NCBI RefSeq assembly: GCF_016917755.1 | Contig: NZ_CP070326.1 | Location: forward strand, 6,076,001-6,140,000 | Reading direction: 5' to 3' | DNA length: 64,000 bases | Origin: Streptomyces noursei | Lineage (GTDB): Bacteria; Actinomycetota; Actinomycetes; Streptomycetales; Streptomycetaceae | The notes under the pieces: model-generated | Seen by the model: only the letters and a program-made list of their open reading frames with translations | Database searches by the model: none | What the model was told of the DNA's origin: nothing | Shown here: positions 24,501 through 35,000 of the stretch, one piece after another | Layout: each line of letters starts with the position of its first letter | Numbering within the stretch: position 1 is the stretch's first letter | Program-made: the position numbers and the translations under genes

Positions 24501-24857
24501 GCGCGGCCTCGCCCCGGCCTTGCCCGGGCTGATCTGATCTCCCCGATGTGGGTCCTTCGCGTGTGCACGGCGGAAGACGTCGCCGTGCACCGCGGCCCCT
24601 TGTCCGGCGCGTCCGGAATCTTTGTCGAACCCGAAATCCTCGATTCCCGCCCGTAGCGTGCGCTCCATGCGTGCCGATGACGGCGGTCGCTGTGCTCGCA
24701 TTCGAGCCGGCGCTTCAGTCACCTTGTGGAACCGCTGATTCTGCGGGGCTTCAACCCTTCCCGGAAGTAGTCCGCGTATTCAAAGGCGCCGCATGTTGTA
24801 CTGTCTGCCATGAATACCGCGCGTGCGTTTTCCGCATGCGTCGGGGGAGGTGTGACT
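24501..24857. other. Gap between methyltransferase and aminotransferase genes
   Basis: 357 bp with no recognisable gene. It may hold a second promoter for the aminotransferase-PKS operon: TACTGT at 24799-24804 is a possible -10 box with a weak TATTCA 16 bp upstream. A short in-frame leader from an ATG at 24810 exists but the good ribosome site belongs to the later start. Confidence 0.35.
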
Positions 24858-26087
24858 ATGAAACGCAATATTGGCGACCTCGCTATATTCGGCGGTTCTT
24901 CGGCATTCCTGCAGCCGCTTTATGTGGGGCGCCCCAATATCGGTGACCGATCTCGATTCTTCGATCGTGTGAACTGGGCGCTGGACCACCAGTGGCTGAC
25001 CAACGGCGGACCGCTGGCGCGCGAATTCGAGCAGCGCGTGGCGGAACTGGCCGGGGTGCGGTACTGCGTATCGACCTGCAATGCGACCGTCGCCCTGCAA
25101 CTCCTCGCCCGCGCCACGGATTTGTCCGGCGAGGTCATCATGCCGTCGCTGACCTTCCCCGCGACCGCGCACGCGTTCCGGTGGCTGGGCCTGACGCCGG
25201 TCTTCTGCGACATCGACCCGAGCACCGGCTGCCTGGACCCCGCACTGGTCGAGGCCGCGATCACTCCCCGTACCAGTGCGATCGTCCCGGTCCACCTGTG
25301 GGGCCGTCCGTGCGCGGTCGACGAGCTGGCGAAGGTCGCGGCAGACCACGGCGTGAAGCTGTTCTACGACGCCGCACACGGACTCGGCTGCACCTCGGAA
25401 GGCCGGCCGATCGGCGGGTTCGGGCAGGCCGAGGTGTTCAGCTTCCACGCCACGAAGGTGGTCAACGCCTTCGAGGGCGGCGCGGTGGTGACCGACGACG
25501 AGGAACTGGCCAGTCGGATCCGCGCGATGCACAACTTCGGGTTCGCCCAAGGGCGCGTCTCCACGGAGGTGGGCATCAACGGGAAGATGACCGAAGCCGC
25601 CGCCGCGATGGGCCTGACCTCACTCGACGCCTTCGAGGAAACGGTCCGCCAGAACGAGGCCAACTTCGACAGCTACCAGTCGGAGCTGGCCGACCTCGCC
25701 GGGCTGAAGGTCGTCGCCTTCGACCCCGAGGAGCGCAACAACTACCACTACCTGATCGTGGAAGTCGACGCCGCGGAGACCGGCGTCCACCGCGACCTGC
25801 TCGGCGACGTGCTCCGGTCGGAGAACGTGGTGTGCCAGCGGTACTTCTCCCCCGGATGCCACGAGATGGAGCCCTACCGCTCGGAGCGGCCGGTCACCCT
25901 GCCGCACACCGAGCGGCTCGCCCAGAAGGTGCTCGCCCTGCCCACCGGCCCCACCGTCTCCCGCGAGGACATCCGCCGGGTCTGCGACATCGTGCGGCTC
26001 ACCGTGGAGCGGGGACACGAGGTGACCCGCCGGGCGAACGAGCGGGCGCAATCCACGGCCGGCGGCGAAGGCAAGGGGAGCAAATGA
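24858..26087 (+). CDS. DesI-type dTDP-sugar 4-aminotransferase
   Basis: A 409-residue DegT/DnrJ/EryC1/StrS-family PLP enzyme. It tracks DesI (desosamine pathway) from the first residues: DLAIFGGSSAFLQPLYVGRPN, WLTNGGPLAREFEQRVAEL, STCNATVALQLL, VPVHLWGRPCAVDEL, FYDAAHGLG, and FSFHATKVVNAFEGGAVVT with K200 as the PLP lysine, ending with QRYFSPGCHEMEPYR. DesI converts dTDP-4-keto-6-deoxyglucose to dTDP-4-amino-4,6-dideoxyglucose. That product is an intermediate of desosamine and chalcose (after radical-SAM deamination by a DesII-type enzyme) or can itself be the final amino sugar. The ATG at 24858 follows GGGGGAGG. Its stop overlaps the first PKS start (ATGA at 26084-26087), tying sugar and aglycone synthesis together. 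Confidence 0.93.
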   Translation: MKRNIGDLAIFGGSSAFLQPLYVGRPNIGDRSRFFDRVNWALDHQWLTNGGPLAREFEQRVAELAGVRYCVSTCNATVALQLLARATDLSGEVIMPSLTFPATAHAFRWLGLTPVFCDIDPSTGCLDPALVEAAITPRTSAIVPVHLWGRPCAVDELAKVAADHGVKLFYDAAHGLGCTSEGRPIGGFGQAEVFSFHATKVVNAFEGGAVVTDDEELASRIRAMHNFGFAQGRVSTEVGINGKMTEAAAAMGLTSLDAFEETVRQNEANFDSYQSELADLAGLKVVAFDPEERNNYHYLIVEVDAAETGVHRDLLGDVLRSENVVCQRYFSPGCHEMEPYRSERPVTLPHTERLAQKVLALPTGPTVSREDIRRVCDIVRLTVERGHEVTRRANERAQSTAGGEGKGSK

Positions 26088-29000
26088 CCACCGGCAGCGT
26101 GCCAGACACCACCGCCAGGCCCGATGACGTCGCCGTGATCGGGCTGTCCTGCCGACTGCCCGGCGCGGCCGACCCGGAGGCGTTCTGGCGGCTGCTCACC
26201 GGCGGCGAGAGCGCCGTCACCGCAACCGGGTCCGAGCGGTGGGACGCGGCCGCCGCGGAGGCGGAGCCCGCCCTCCGGTTCGGTGCGTTCCTGGACCGGG
26301 TCGACACGTTCGACGCGGCCTTCTTCGGCATCTCTCCACGTGAGGCCGAAGCCATGGACCCGCAGCAGCGGCTCATGCTGGAGCTCGGCTGGGAGGCGCT
26401 TGAGAACGCCGGCATCGTCCCGGCCGACGTCCGGGACAGCCCGCTCGGCGTCTTCGTCGGCGCGGCATCCGACGACTACGCCAAACTGCTGCACCGCGGT
26501 GGCGCCGAGGGCATCAACCAGCACACGCTGACCGGCTCGCACCGCAGCGCCCTGGCCAACCGGCTCTCCTACTTCCTCGGCGTACACGGCCCGAGCCTGG
26601 TCGTGGACACCGCCCAGTCCTCCGCGCTGGTCGCCGTCCACCTGGCGTGCGAGAGCCTGCGCCGCGGCGAGTCCACCCTGGCCCTGGCCGCCGGGGTGAA
26701 CCTCAACCTGGCACCCGAAAGCGCGCTCGGCGCCGCCAGGTTCGGCGGCCTGTCGCCGGACGGCCGCAGCTTCACCTTCGACGAGCGGGCCAACGGCTAT
26801 GTGCGCGGCGAGGGCGGCGGCGCGGTGCTGCTCAAGCCGCTCGCCGCGGCCGTCGCCGACGGCGATCCGGTCTACTGCGTCATCCGCGGCAGCGCGACCA
26901 ACAACGACGGCGGAACCGAGAGCCTGACCGTCCCCAGCCCCACCGCCCAGCAGGCGGTGCTGCACGAGGCGTGCCGCCGGGCCGCGATCGCCCCGACCGA
27001 CGTGCAGTACGTGGAGTTGCACGGCACCGGTACCCGGGTCGGCGACCCCATCGAAGCGGCCGCATTGGGCGCGGTGTTCGGCGCCGGACGGCCGGCCGGC
27101 GAACCGCTGCTGGTGGGTTCCGCGAAGACCAACGTCGGGCACCTGGAGGGCGCCGCGGGCATCGTCGGCCTCCTCAAGGCCGTACTGAGCGTGGCCCGCC
27201 GGGAACTCCCGCCGAGCCTGAACTTCCAGCAGCCCAACCCGCGCATCCCGCTGGCGGACCTCAACCTGAGGGTGCGCACCGAATCCGGCGCCTGGCCGTC
27301 GCCGGACCGCCAACTCGTCGCAGGCGTCAGCTCCTTCGGCATGGGCGGCACCAACTGCCACGTCCTGCTCGCGGAGTGGGCGACCGCGCCCGTCGAACCC
27401 GTCGCACACACCCGTTCCGTAGTGCCCTGGGTGCTGTCGGCACGCACCGAGCCCGCACTGCGGGCCCAGGCGCGACGGCTGCTCGACCACCTCGACACCA
27501 CCCCCCAGGCCCAACCCCTCGACATCGCCCACGCGTTGGCGACCACCCGCACGACGTTCGAGCACCGCGCCGTCCTGCTCGGCACAGGCCACGAGGAGTT
27601 CTGCACCGGGCTCGCCGCGCTGGCCGACGGACGACCGGCGGCCGGAGTGCTGCAGGGCAAGGCCGCCCCCGGCCCGGTCGCCTACCTGTTCAGCGGCCAG
27701 GGCTCGCAGCGCGTCGGCATGGGCCGGGAACTCCACGCCGAACTCCCCGAGTTCGCCTCGGCGTTCGACGAGGTCTGTGCCGCGCTGGACGCCCACCTGG
27801 ACCGCCCGCTCAAGCAGCTCGTGTTCGACGGCGATGCGGAACTGCTCGACCAGACCGGCTACACACAGCCCGCACTGTTCGCCATCGAGGTCGCGCTGTT
27901 CCGGCTGTTCGAGAAGTGGGGGGTGCGTCCCGACTTCGTCGCCGGACACTCCATCGGCGAGCTGGCCGCGGCGCATGTCGCTGGCGTGCTGAGCCTGCCG
28001 GACGCCGCCACCCTGGTGGCCGCGCGCGCCCGGCTGATGCAGGCACTGCCCGCCGGCGGGGCGATGGTGGCCGTCCAGGCATCCGAGGACGAGGTCCGGC
28101 CGCTGCTCTCCCCCGAGGTGGGCATCGCCGCGGTCAACGGACCCACCGCCACGGTGCTCTCCGGCGCCACCGACGCGGTCCTGGAGACCGCAGCACGGCT
28201 CGCCGCACAGGGCCGGAAGACCAAGCAGCTGCGGGTCAGCCACGCGTTCCACTCACCGCTGATGGACGCCATGCTGGCGGACTTCCGACAGGTGGCCGAA
28301 GCGCTCACCTACCACGCCCCGGCGCTTCCGGTGATATCCAACGTCACCGGCCGCCCAGCCGGTGACGGCGAACTGCGCACCCCCGACTACTGGGTGCGGC
28401 ACGTGCGGGAAACCGTCCGGTTCCTCGACGGCGTCCGCTGGCTGGCGGACCAGGGCGTGACCACCCTGGTCGAGCTGGGCCCGGACGGCACCCTCACCGG
28501 AATGGCCAGGGACTGCGCACCCGACGCCTCCTGCGTGCCCGCGCTCCGCGCCGACCGGCCCGAACCGGCCGCGCTGAGCGCCGCGCTCGGCGCCCTGCAC
28601 CTCAGCGGCCTGTCCCCGCACTGGCCCGCCGTCTTCGCCGGTACGGGGGCACGCCAGGTGCCACTGCCCACGTACGCGTTCCAGCGGCGCCGCTACTGGG
28701 CGGACGTGGCGGCCGACAGCTCCCCGATCCCGGTGGACCCGCCCGCGGCGCAGGAAACCGCATCGCCGCGGCAGCGCATCGACCAGCTGCCCGAGTCCGA
28801 ACGAGCCCGGGCGCTACTGGACTTGGTGCGCACCCGGATCGCCGTCGTACTCGGCCATGACGCCGCCGAGGAGGTCGAGGTCGACCGACAGTTCCGGGAC
28901 CTCGGCTTCACCTCGCTGACCTCCGTCGAGCTGCGCGACCAACTCAGCACGGCAACCGGACTGGCGCTCAGCCCGACCCTGCTGTTCGACTTCCCGACCC

Positions 29001-32000
29001 CGCAGGCCGTCGCCGACCGCCTGCTGGTCGAACTGTTCGGCACCGGAACCGAGAACGACGGCGACCGGCCGGCGGCAGCGGCCCCGGACGAACCCGTGGC
29101 GATCGTCGGCATGGCCTGCCGCTTCCCCGGCGACGTCGGCTCCCCGGAGGACCTGTGGCGGCTGGTCGTCACCGGTGGTGACGGCATCACCGAGTTCCCG
29201 ACCGACCGCGGCTGGGACATCGAGGCGCTCTACGACCCGGACCCGGAGCAGCCCGGCAAGACCTACACGCGATACGGCGGATTCCTGCACGACGCCGGCG
29301 AGTTCGACCCGGCGTTCTTCGGCATCTCGCCGCGCGAGGCACAGGCGATGGACCCGCAGCAGCGACTGCTGCTGGAAACCTCGTGGGAGGCGCTGGAGCG
29401 GGCCGGAATCGCCCCGGCCACGCTGCGCGGCAGCAGGGCGGGCGTGTTCGTCGGCGCCATGTCCCAGGAGTACGGCCCCCGGCTGTACGAAGGCGCGGAC
29501 GGACACGACGGCTACCTGCTCACCGGCAACACCGCCAGCGTCGCCTCCGGCCGCGTCGCCTACACACTCGGCCTCGAAGGCCCCGCGGTGACGGTGGACA
29601 CGGCGTGCTCCTCGTCGCTGGTGGCGTTGCACCTGGCGGCCCAGTCACTGCGACAGGGGGAGTGCACCTTCGCGCTCGCCGGCGGCGCCGCGATCATGTC
29701 CGGCCCCGGCATGTTCGTCGAGTTCAGCCGCCAGCGCGGACTCGCCGCCAACGGCCGCTGCAAGGCGTTCTCGGCGTCCGCCGACGGCACCGCCTGGGCC
29801 GAGGGCGTGGGCATGCTGGCGCTGGAGCGGTTGTCTGACGCACGTCGGAACGGGCATCCGGTGCTGGCGGTGCTGCGGGGTTCCGCGGTGAACCAGGACG
29901 GTGCGTCCAATGGTCTGACGGCGCCGAACGGTCCGTCGCAGCAGCGGGTGATCCGCCAGGCATTGGCCAACGCGGGCCTCGACGCCTCGGACGTGGACGC
30001 GGTGGAGGCACACGGCACCGGCACCAGCCTCGGCGACCCGATCGAGGCCCAGGCGCTCCTGGCCACCTACGGCCAGGAGCGCGAACGGCCCGTGTGGCTG
30101 GGATCGTTGAAGTCCAACATCGGACATGCCCAGGCCGCGGCCGGCGTCGGCGGCGTGGTGAAGATGGTGTTGGCGATGCGGCACGGTGTGCTGCCGAAGA
30201 CCCTGCACGTGGACGAGCCGACGTCCAAGGTCGACTGGTCCGCGGGTGCGGTGTCGTTGCTGACCGAGCAGGTCGCGTGGCCGCGGACGGATGCGCCGCG
30301 GCGGGCCGCGGTGTCGTCGTTCGGGATCAGCGGCACGAATGCGCATGTGATTCTGGAGGAGGCACCGCCGCAGGCTGACGCGGAGCCCGTTGCGGCATCG
30401 ACGGGTGCGGCGCCGGTGGGTGTGGTGCCGTGGGTGGTCTCGGGCAAGACCGAGGCCGCGCTGCGTGCACAGGCGTCCCGCTTGCTGTCGTACGTGGACT
30501 CGATGCCCGAGCTGGACCCGGTGGATGTGGGTTTCTCGCTCGCTGCGGGGCGTGCTGCTTTTGAGCATCGTGCTGCGGTGGTCGGTGCTGACCTGGCTGC
30601 CTTCCGTGGCGGTCTGGCTGCGCTGGCGGATGCGACTGCGGCGCCTGGTGTGGTGCAGGGCGTTGCGGGTGCTGGTGACCGTGCGGTGTTCGTTTTCCCT
30701 GGTCAGGGTTCGCAGTGGGTGGGCATGGCGGTGGAGCTTCTGGGCTCCTCGCCGGTGTTCGCGGAGTCGATGCGGGCGTGCGCTGAGGCTCTTGCGCCGC
30801 ACGTCGAGTGGTCGTTGTTGGATGTGCTGGGCGATGCTGAGGCGTTGGAGCGGGTTGATGTTGTTCAGCCTGTGCTGTTTGCGGTGATGGTGTCGCTGGC
30901 GGCGTTGTGGCGTTCGTACGGTGTTGAGCCGGCCGCTGTGGTGGGCCATTCGCAGGGTGAGATCGCTGCCGCGTGTGTGGCGGGTGCGTTGTCGCTTGAT
31001 GATGCTGCGCGGGTGGTGGCGTTGCGGAGCAAGGCGCTGCTCGCCCTGTCCGGTCGTGGCGGGATGGTGTCCGTCTCCCTCCCCGCAGGTGAGGTCGCCG
31101 ATCGCGTTGAGCGTTGGGACGGTCGGATCTCCATCGCCGCCGTCAACGGCCCGGGTTCGATCGTCGTCTCCGGTGACGTCGATGCACTGGATGAACTCCT
31201 TGCCGATTGTGAGGAGTCTGGGGTTCGGGCTCGTCGCATCCCGGTGGACTACGCGTCCCACTCGGCGCATGTGGAGGAGATCCGCGACGAACTCCTGACC
31301 ATCCTGTCCGACATCACCCCGCGCCCGTCGCAGGTGCCGTTCTTCTCGACGGTGTCGGTGGAGCGGATCGACACCAGTGTGCTGGATGCCGAGTACTGGT
31401 ACCGGAATCTTCGGCAGACGGTTCGGTTCGAGGAGACCGTGCAGCTGCTCGCCGAGCAGGGCCACCGGCTCTTCGTGGAGTCCAGTGCGCACCCGGTGCT
31501 GGCGATGGGTATCCAGGAAACGTCCGAGCAGATCGTGGCCCTGGGGTCCCTGCGGCGTGATGAAGGTGGCCTGGACCGGTTCCTGCTGTCGCTGGCCGAA
31601 GCCCACGTGCGCGGGGCGACCGTCGACTGGACGGCCGTGTTCCCCGGCGCTCGCCGCGTGGACGACCTGCCCACCTACGCCTTCCAACGTCAGCGTTACT
31701 GGCTGAATGCTCGGGGGGCACAGGCCGTGAATGTGTCGTCGGTCGGGCTGCGGGAGGCCGGGCATCCGTTGCTGGGTGCGGCGGTGGAGCTGCCGGACTC
31801 CGGCGGCGTGGTGCTGACCGGTCTGCTGTCCCTGGCCACCCATCCGTGGCTGGCCGACCACGGGGTGCGGGACTCGGTGCTGTTGCCGGGCACTGCGTTC
31901 CTGGAGCTCGCCATCCGCGCCGGTGACCAGGTGGGTTGCGACCGGGTGGCGGAACTGACGCTTGAGGCGCCGTTGGTGCTGCCGGCGCACGGCGGCATCG

Positions 32001-35000
32001 CGCTACGGGTGTCGGTGGGTGCCGACGACGGATCCGGGACGCGTACGTTGGCGGTGCACGCCCGGAGCGAGGACGACGCGGCGGAGCCGCAGTGGGTCCG
32101 GCACGCTACGGGTGTGCTTGCCAGCGGCCCGACCGACGCCTTCGACCTGAGCGTCTGGCCGCCCGCGGGAGCGGTCGCGGTGGACTGGGACGGCGGTTAC
32201 GACCGTTGGACGGAGCTGGGTTACCGCTACGGTCCCGCGTTCCAGGGCCTGAAGTCGTGGTGGCGCTCGGGCGAGGACATCTTCGCCGAGGTGGAGTTGG
32301 CGCCCGAACTCGCGCCGGATGCCGCCCGGTTCGGACTGCATCCCGCGTTGCTGGACGCCGCCCTGCACGCCGTGGTGGGGGAGGGGCCGGAGTGCCGTCT
32401 GCCGTTCGTCTGGAGCGGGGTTTCCCTCCAGGCGACCGGTGCCACGGCGGCCCGCGTGATGATTTCGCCCGCGGGGCCGGACGCGGTGTCGTTGCGGTTG
32501 GCCGATGTGGCCGGACGCCCGGTGGCGTCGGTGGAGTCCCTGGCGCTGCGGCCCATGGCGGCTGACCAGGTGCGGACCGGTCTGCCCGAGGCGCTGTTCC
32601 GGGTGGACTGGAACGAGCTGGCACCGCCGTCCGAGCCTGCGGGCCGGATCGGTTCGTGGGCGCTGATCGGTGCCGATGAGTTCAAGCTCGGCGTGGCACT
32701 GGGCGACCTGGAGACCTTCGGCGACATCGGTGCGCTCCCCCATGGGGCCGTGCCGGACGTGGTGCTGGCGGCCTGTGTCGACGACTTCGGGCTGCCCGTC
32801 GCGGAGGCGACGCACCGTGCCGTCGCGCGTGCGCTCGAACTGGTCCAGGCATGGTTGGCCGACGAGCGGTTCGCCGACTCGCGGTTGGTCTTCCTCACCC
32901 GCGGCGCGGTGGCCGCCGAGCCCGGTAAGGGCGTGCTCGACCTGGTCAACGCCCCGGTGTGGGGTCTGGTCCGGTCGGCGCAGGCGGAGAATCCCGGCCG
33001 GTTCGTGCTCGTCGACCTCGACGACCACGACGTGTCCGCCGCGCTGCCCGCCGCGCTGGCCGGCGACGAGCCCCAACTCGCCATACGTGAAGGAGTGTTG
33101 TACGCGCCGCGGTTGGGTCGGCCGACTGCGGACGAGACGTTGACGCCCCCGCAGGGCTCGACGACCTGGCGGCTGGACATCACGGACAAGGGCACGCTGG
33201 AGAACCTGGCGCTGGTCGACCTTCCGGAGGCGTCGCGGCCGCTGGCGGACGGCGAGGTGCGCGTCGACATACGCGCGGCCGGTGTGAACTTCCGCGACGT
33301 GGTGCTGGCCCTGGGCATGGTGCCCGACCAGGAAGTGCTGGGCAGCGAGGGTGCGGGCGTCGTGCTGGAGGTCGGGCCGGGAGTGACCGGTCTCGCCCCC
33401 GGCGACACCGTGATGGGCCTGTTCACGGGTGCGTTCGGCCCGGTCGCGATCGCCGATCGTCGGCTCCTGGTCAAGATGCCGTCGGGTTGGTCGTTCGCGC
33501 AGGCGGCCTCGGTGCCGGTGGTGTTCCTCACCGCGTACCACGCACTGCGGCACGACGCCGGAGTGCGTGCGGGTGAGTCGGTGCTGATCCATTCCGCCGC
33601 GGGTGGTGTGGGGATGGCCGCGGTGCAGCTCGCGCGGCATTGGGGTGCCGAGGTCTTCGGGACCGCGAGCCCGGGCAAGTGGGATGTGCTGCGTTCGCTG
33701 GGTCTCGATGACGCGCACATCGCGTCGTCGCGCACCCTCGACTTCGCGGACAAGTTCTCCTCGGGCCTGGATGTGGTGCTGAACTCGCTGGTCAGGGAGT
33801 TCGTGGACGCCTCGCTGCGGCTGCTGCGGAACGACGGCCGGTTCGTCGAGATCGGCAAGACAGACATCCGCGACGCCGACGAGGTCACCGCCGCGCACCC
33901 TGGCGTGCGCTACCGCGTCTACGACCTGTTGACCACCGACCCCGATCTCGTCGCCGAGATGTTGGGTGAGTTGGTGGGGTTGTTTGGTCGTGGTGTGTTG
34001 CGGCCGTTGCCGGTGCGGGGTTGGGATGTGCGGCGTGCTCCGGAGGCGTTGCGTTTCTTGAGTCAGGCGCGGCATGTGGGCAAGTTGGTGTTGACGGTGC
34101 CGCGTGGGGTGGATCCGGAGGGGACTGCGCTGGTCACGGGTGCTACTGGTGTGTTGGGTGGGTTGGTGGCCCGGCATCTGGTGGTGGAGCACGGTGTGCG
34201 TCGGTTGGTGTTGGTGGGTCGGCGGGGGTTGGGGGCGCCGGGTGCTGAGGAGTTGGTTGCGGAGCTGACGGGGTTGGGTGCGTCGGTGTCGGTGGCGGCG
34301 TGTGATGCGGCTGATCGTGATGAGTTGGCTGGGGTGTTGGCGGGGATTTCGCGGGAGCATCCGTTGACTGCGGTGGTGCATGCGGCGGGTGTGTTGGATG
34401 ACGGTGTGGTGGGGTCGTTGTCTGCGGAGCGGTTGGCTGCGGTGTTGCGGCCGAAGGTGGATGCGGCGTGGAATCTGCATGAGTTGACGGCTGGTCTTGA
34501 TCTGTCGTTGTTTGTGTTGTTCTCGTCGGTGTCGGGGACGTTGGGTGGTGCGGGGCAGGCGAATTACGCGGCGGCGAATGTGTTTCTTGATGGGTTGGCT
34601 GCGCATCGTCGTGCGTTGGGTTTGTCGGGTGTGTCGTTGGCGTGGGGGTTGTGGGCTCGTTCGAGTGGGATGACGGGGCATCTTGGGGATGTCGATGTGC
34701 AGCGGATGACGCGGGTTGGTGTGGGTGCGTTGTCGGTTGAGGAGGGTCTGGCGTTGTTCGATGCGGCGATCGGACGGCCCGAGGCCACTGTCGTACCGAT
34801 GCGCCTGGACACCCGAACCCTGCGGTCGCAGGACCAGGTCCCCGCGCTGATGAGCGGCATCGTCCGCGGCACCACCCGCCGTACCGCCGCCGCCGTTGCG
34901 ACGCAGCAGGCGGACGCCTCCTCGCTGGCCGGGCGCCTGTCCGGACTCTCCGAAGTGGACCGCCAGCAAGTGGTGTTGGACCTGGTGTGCGAGCACACCG

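Noticed and set aside
24992..26083. Upstream extension of PKS 1
   Set aside because: The extension is an out-of-frame reading of the aminotransferase gene; the KS begins a few residues after the ATG at 26084, and the overlapping ATGA start is typical.
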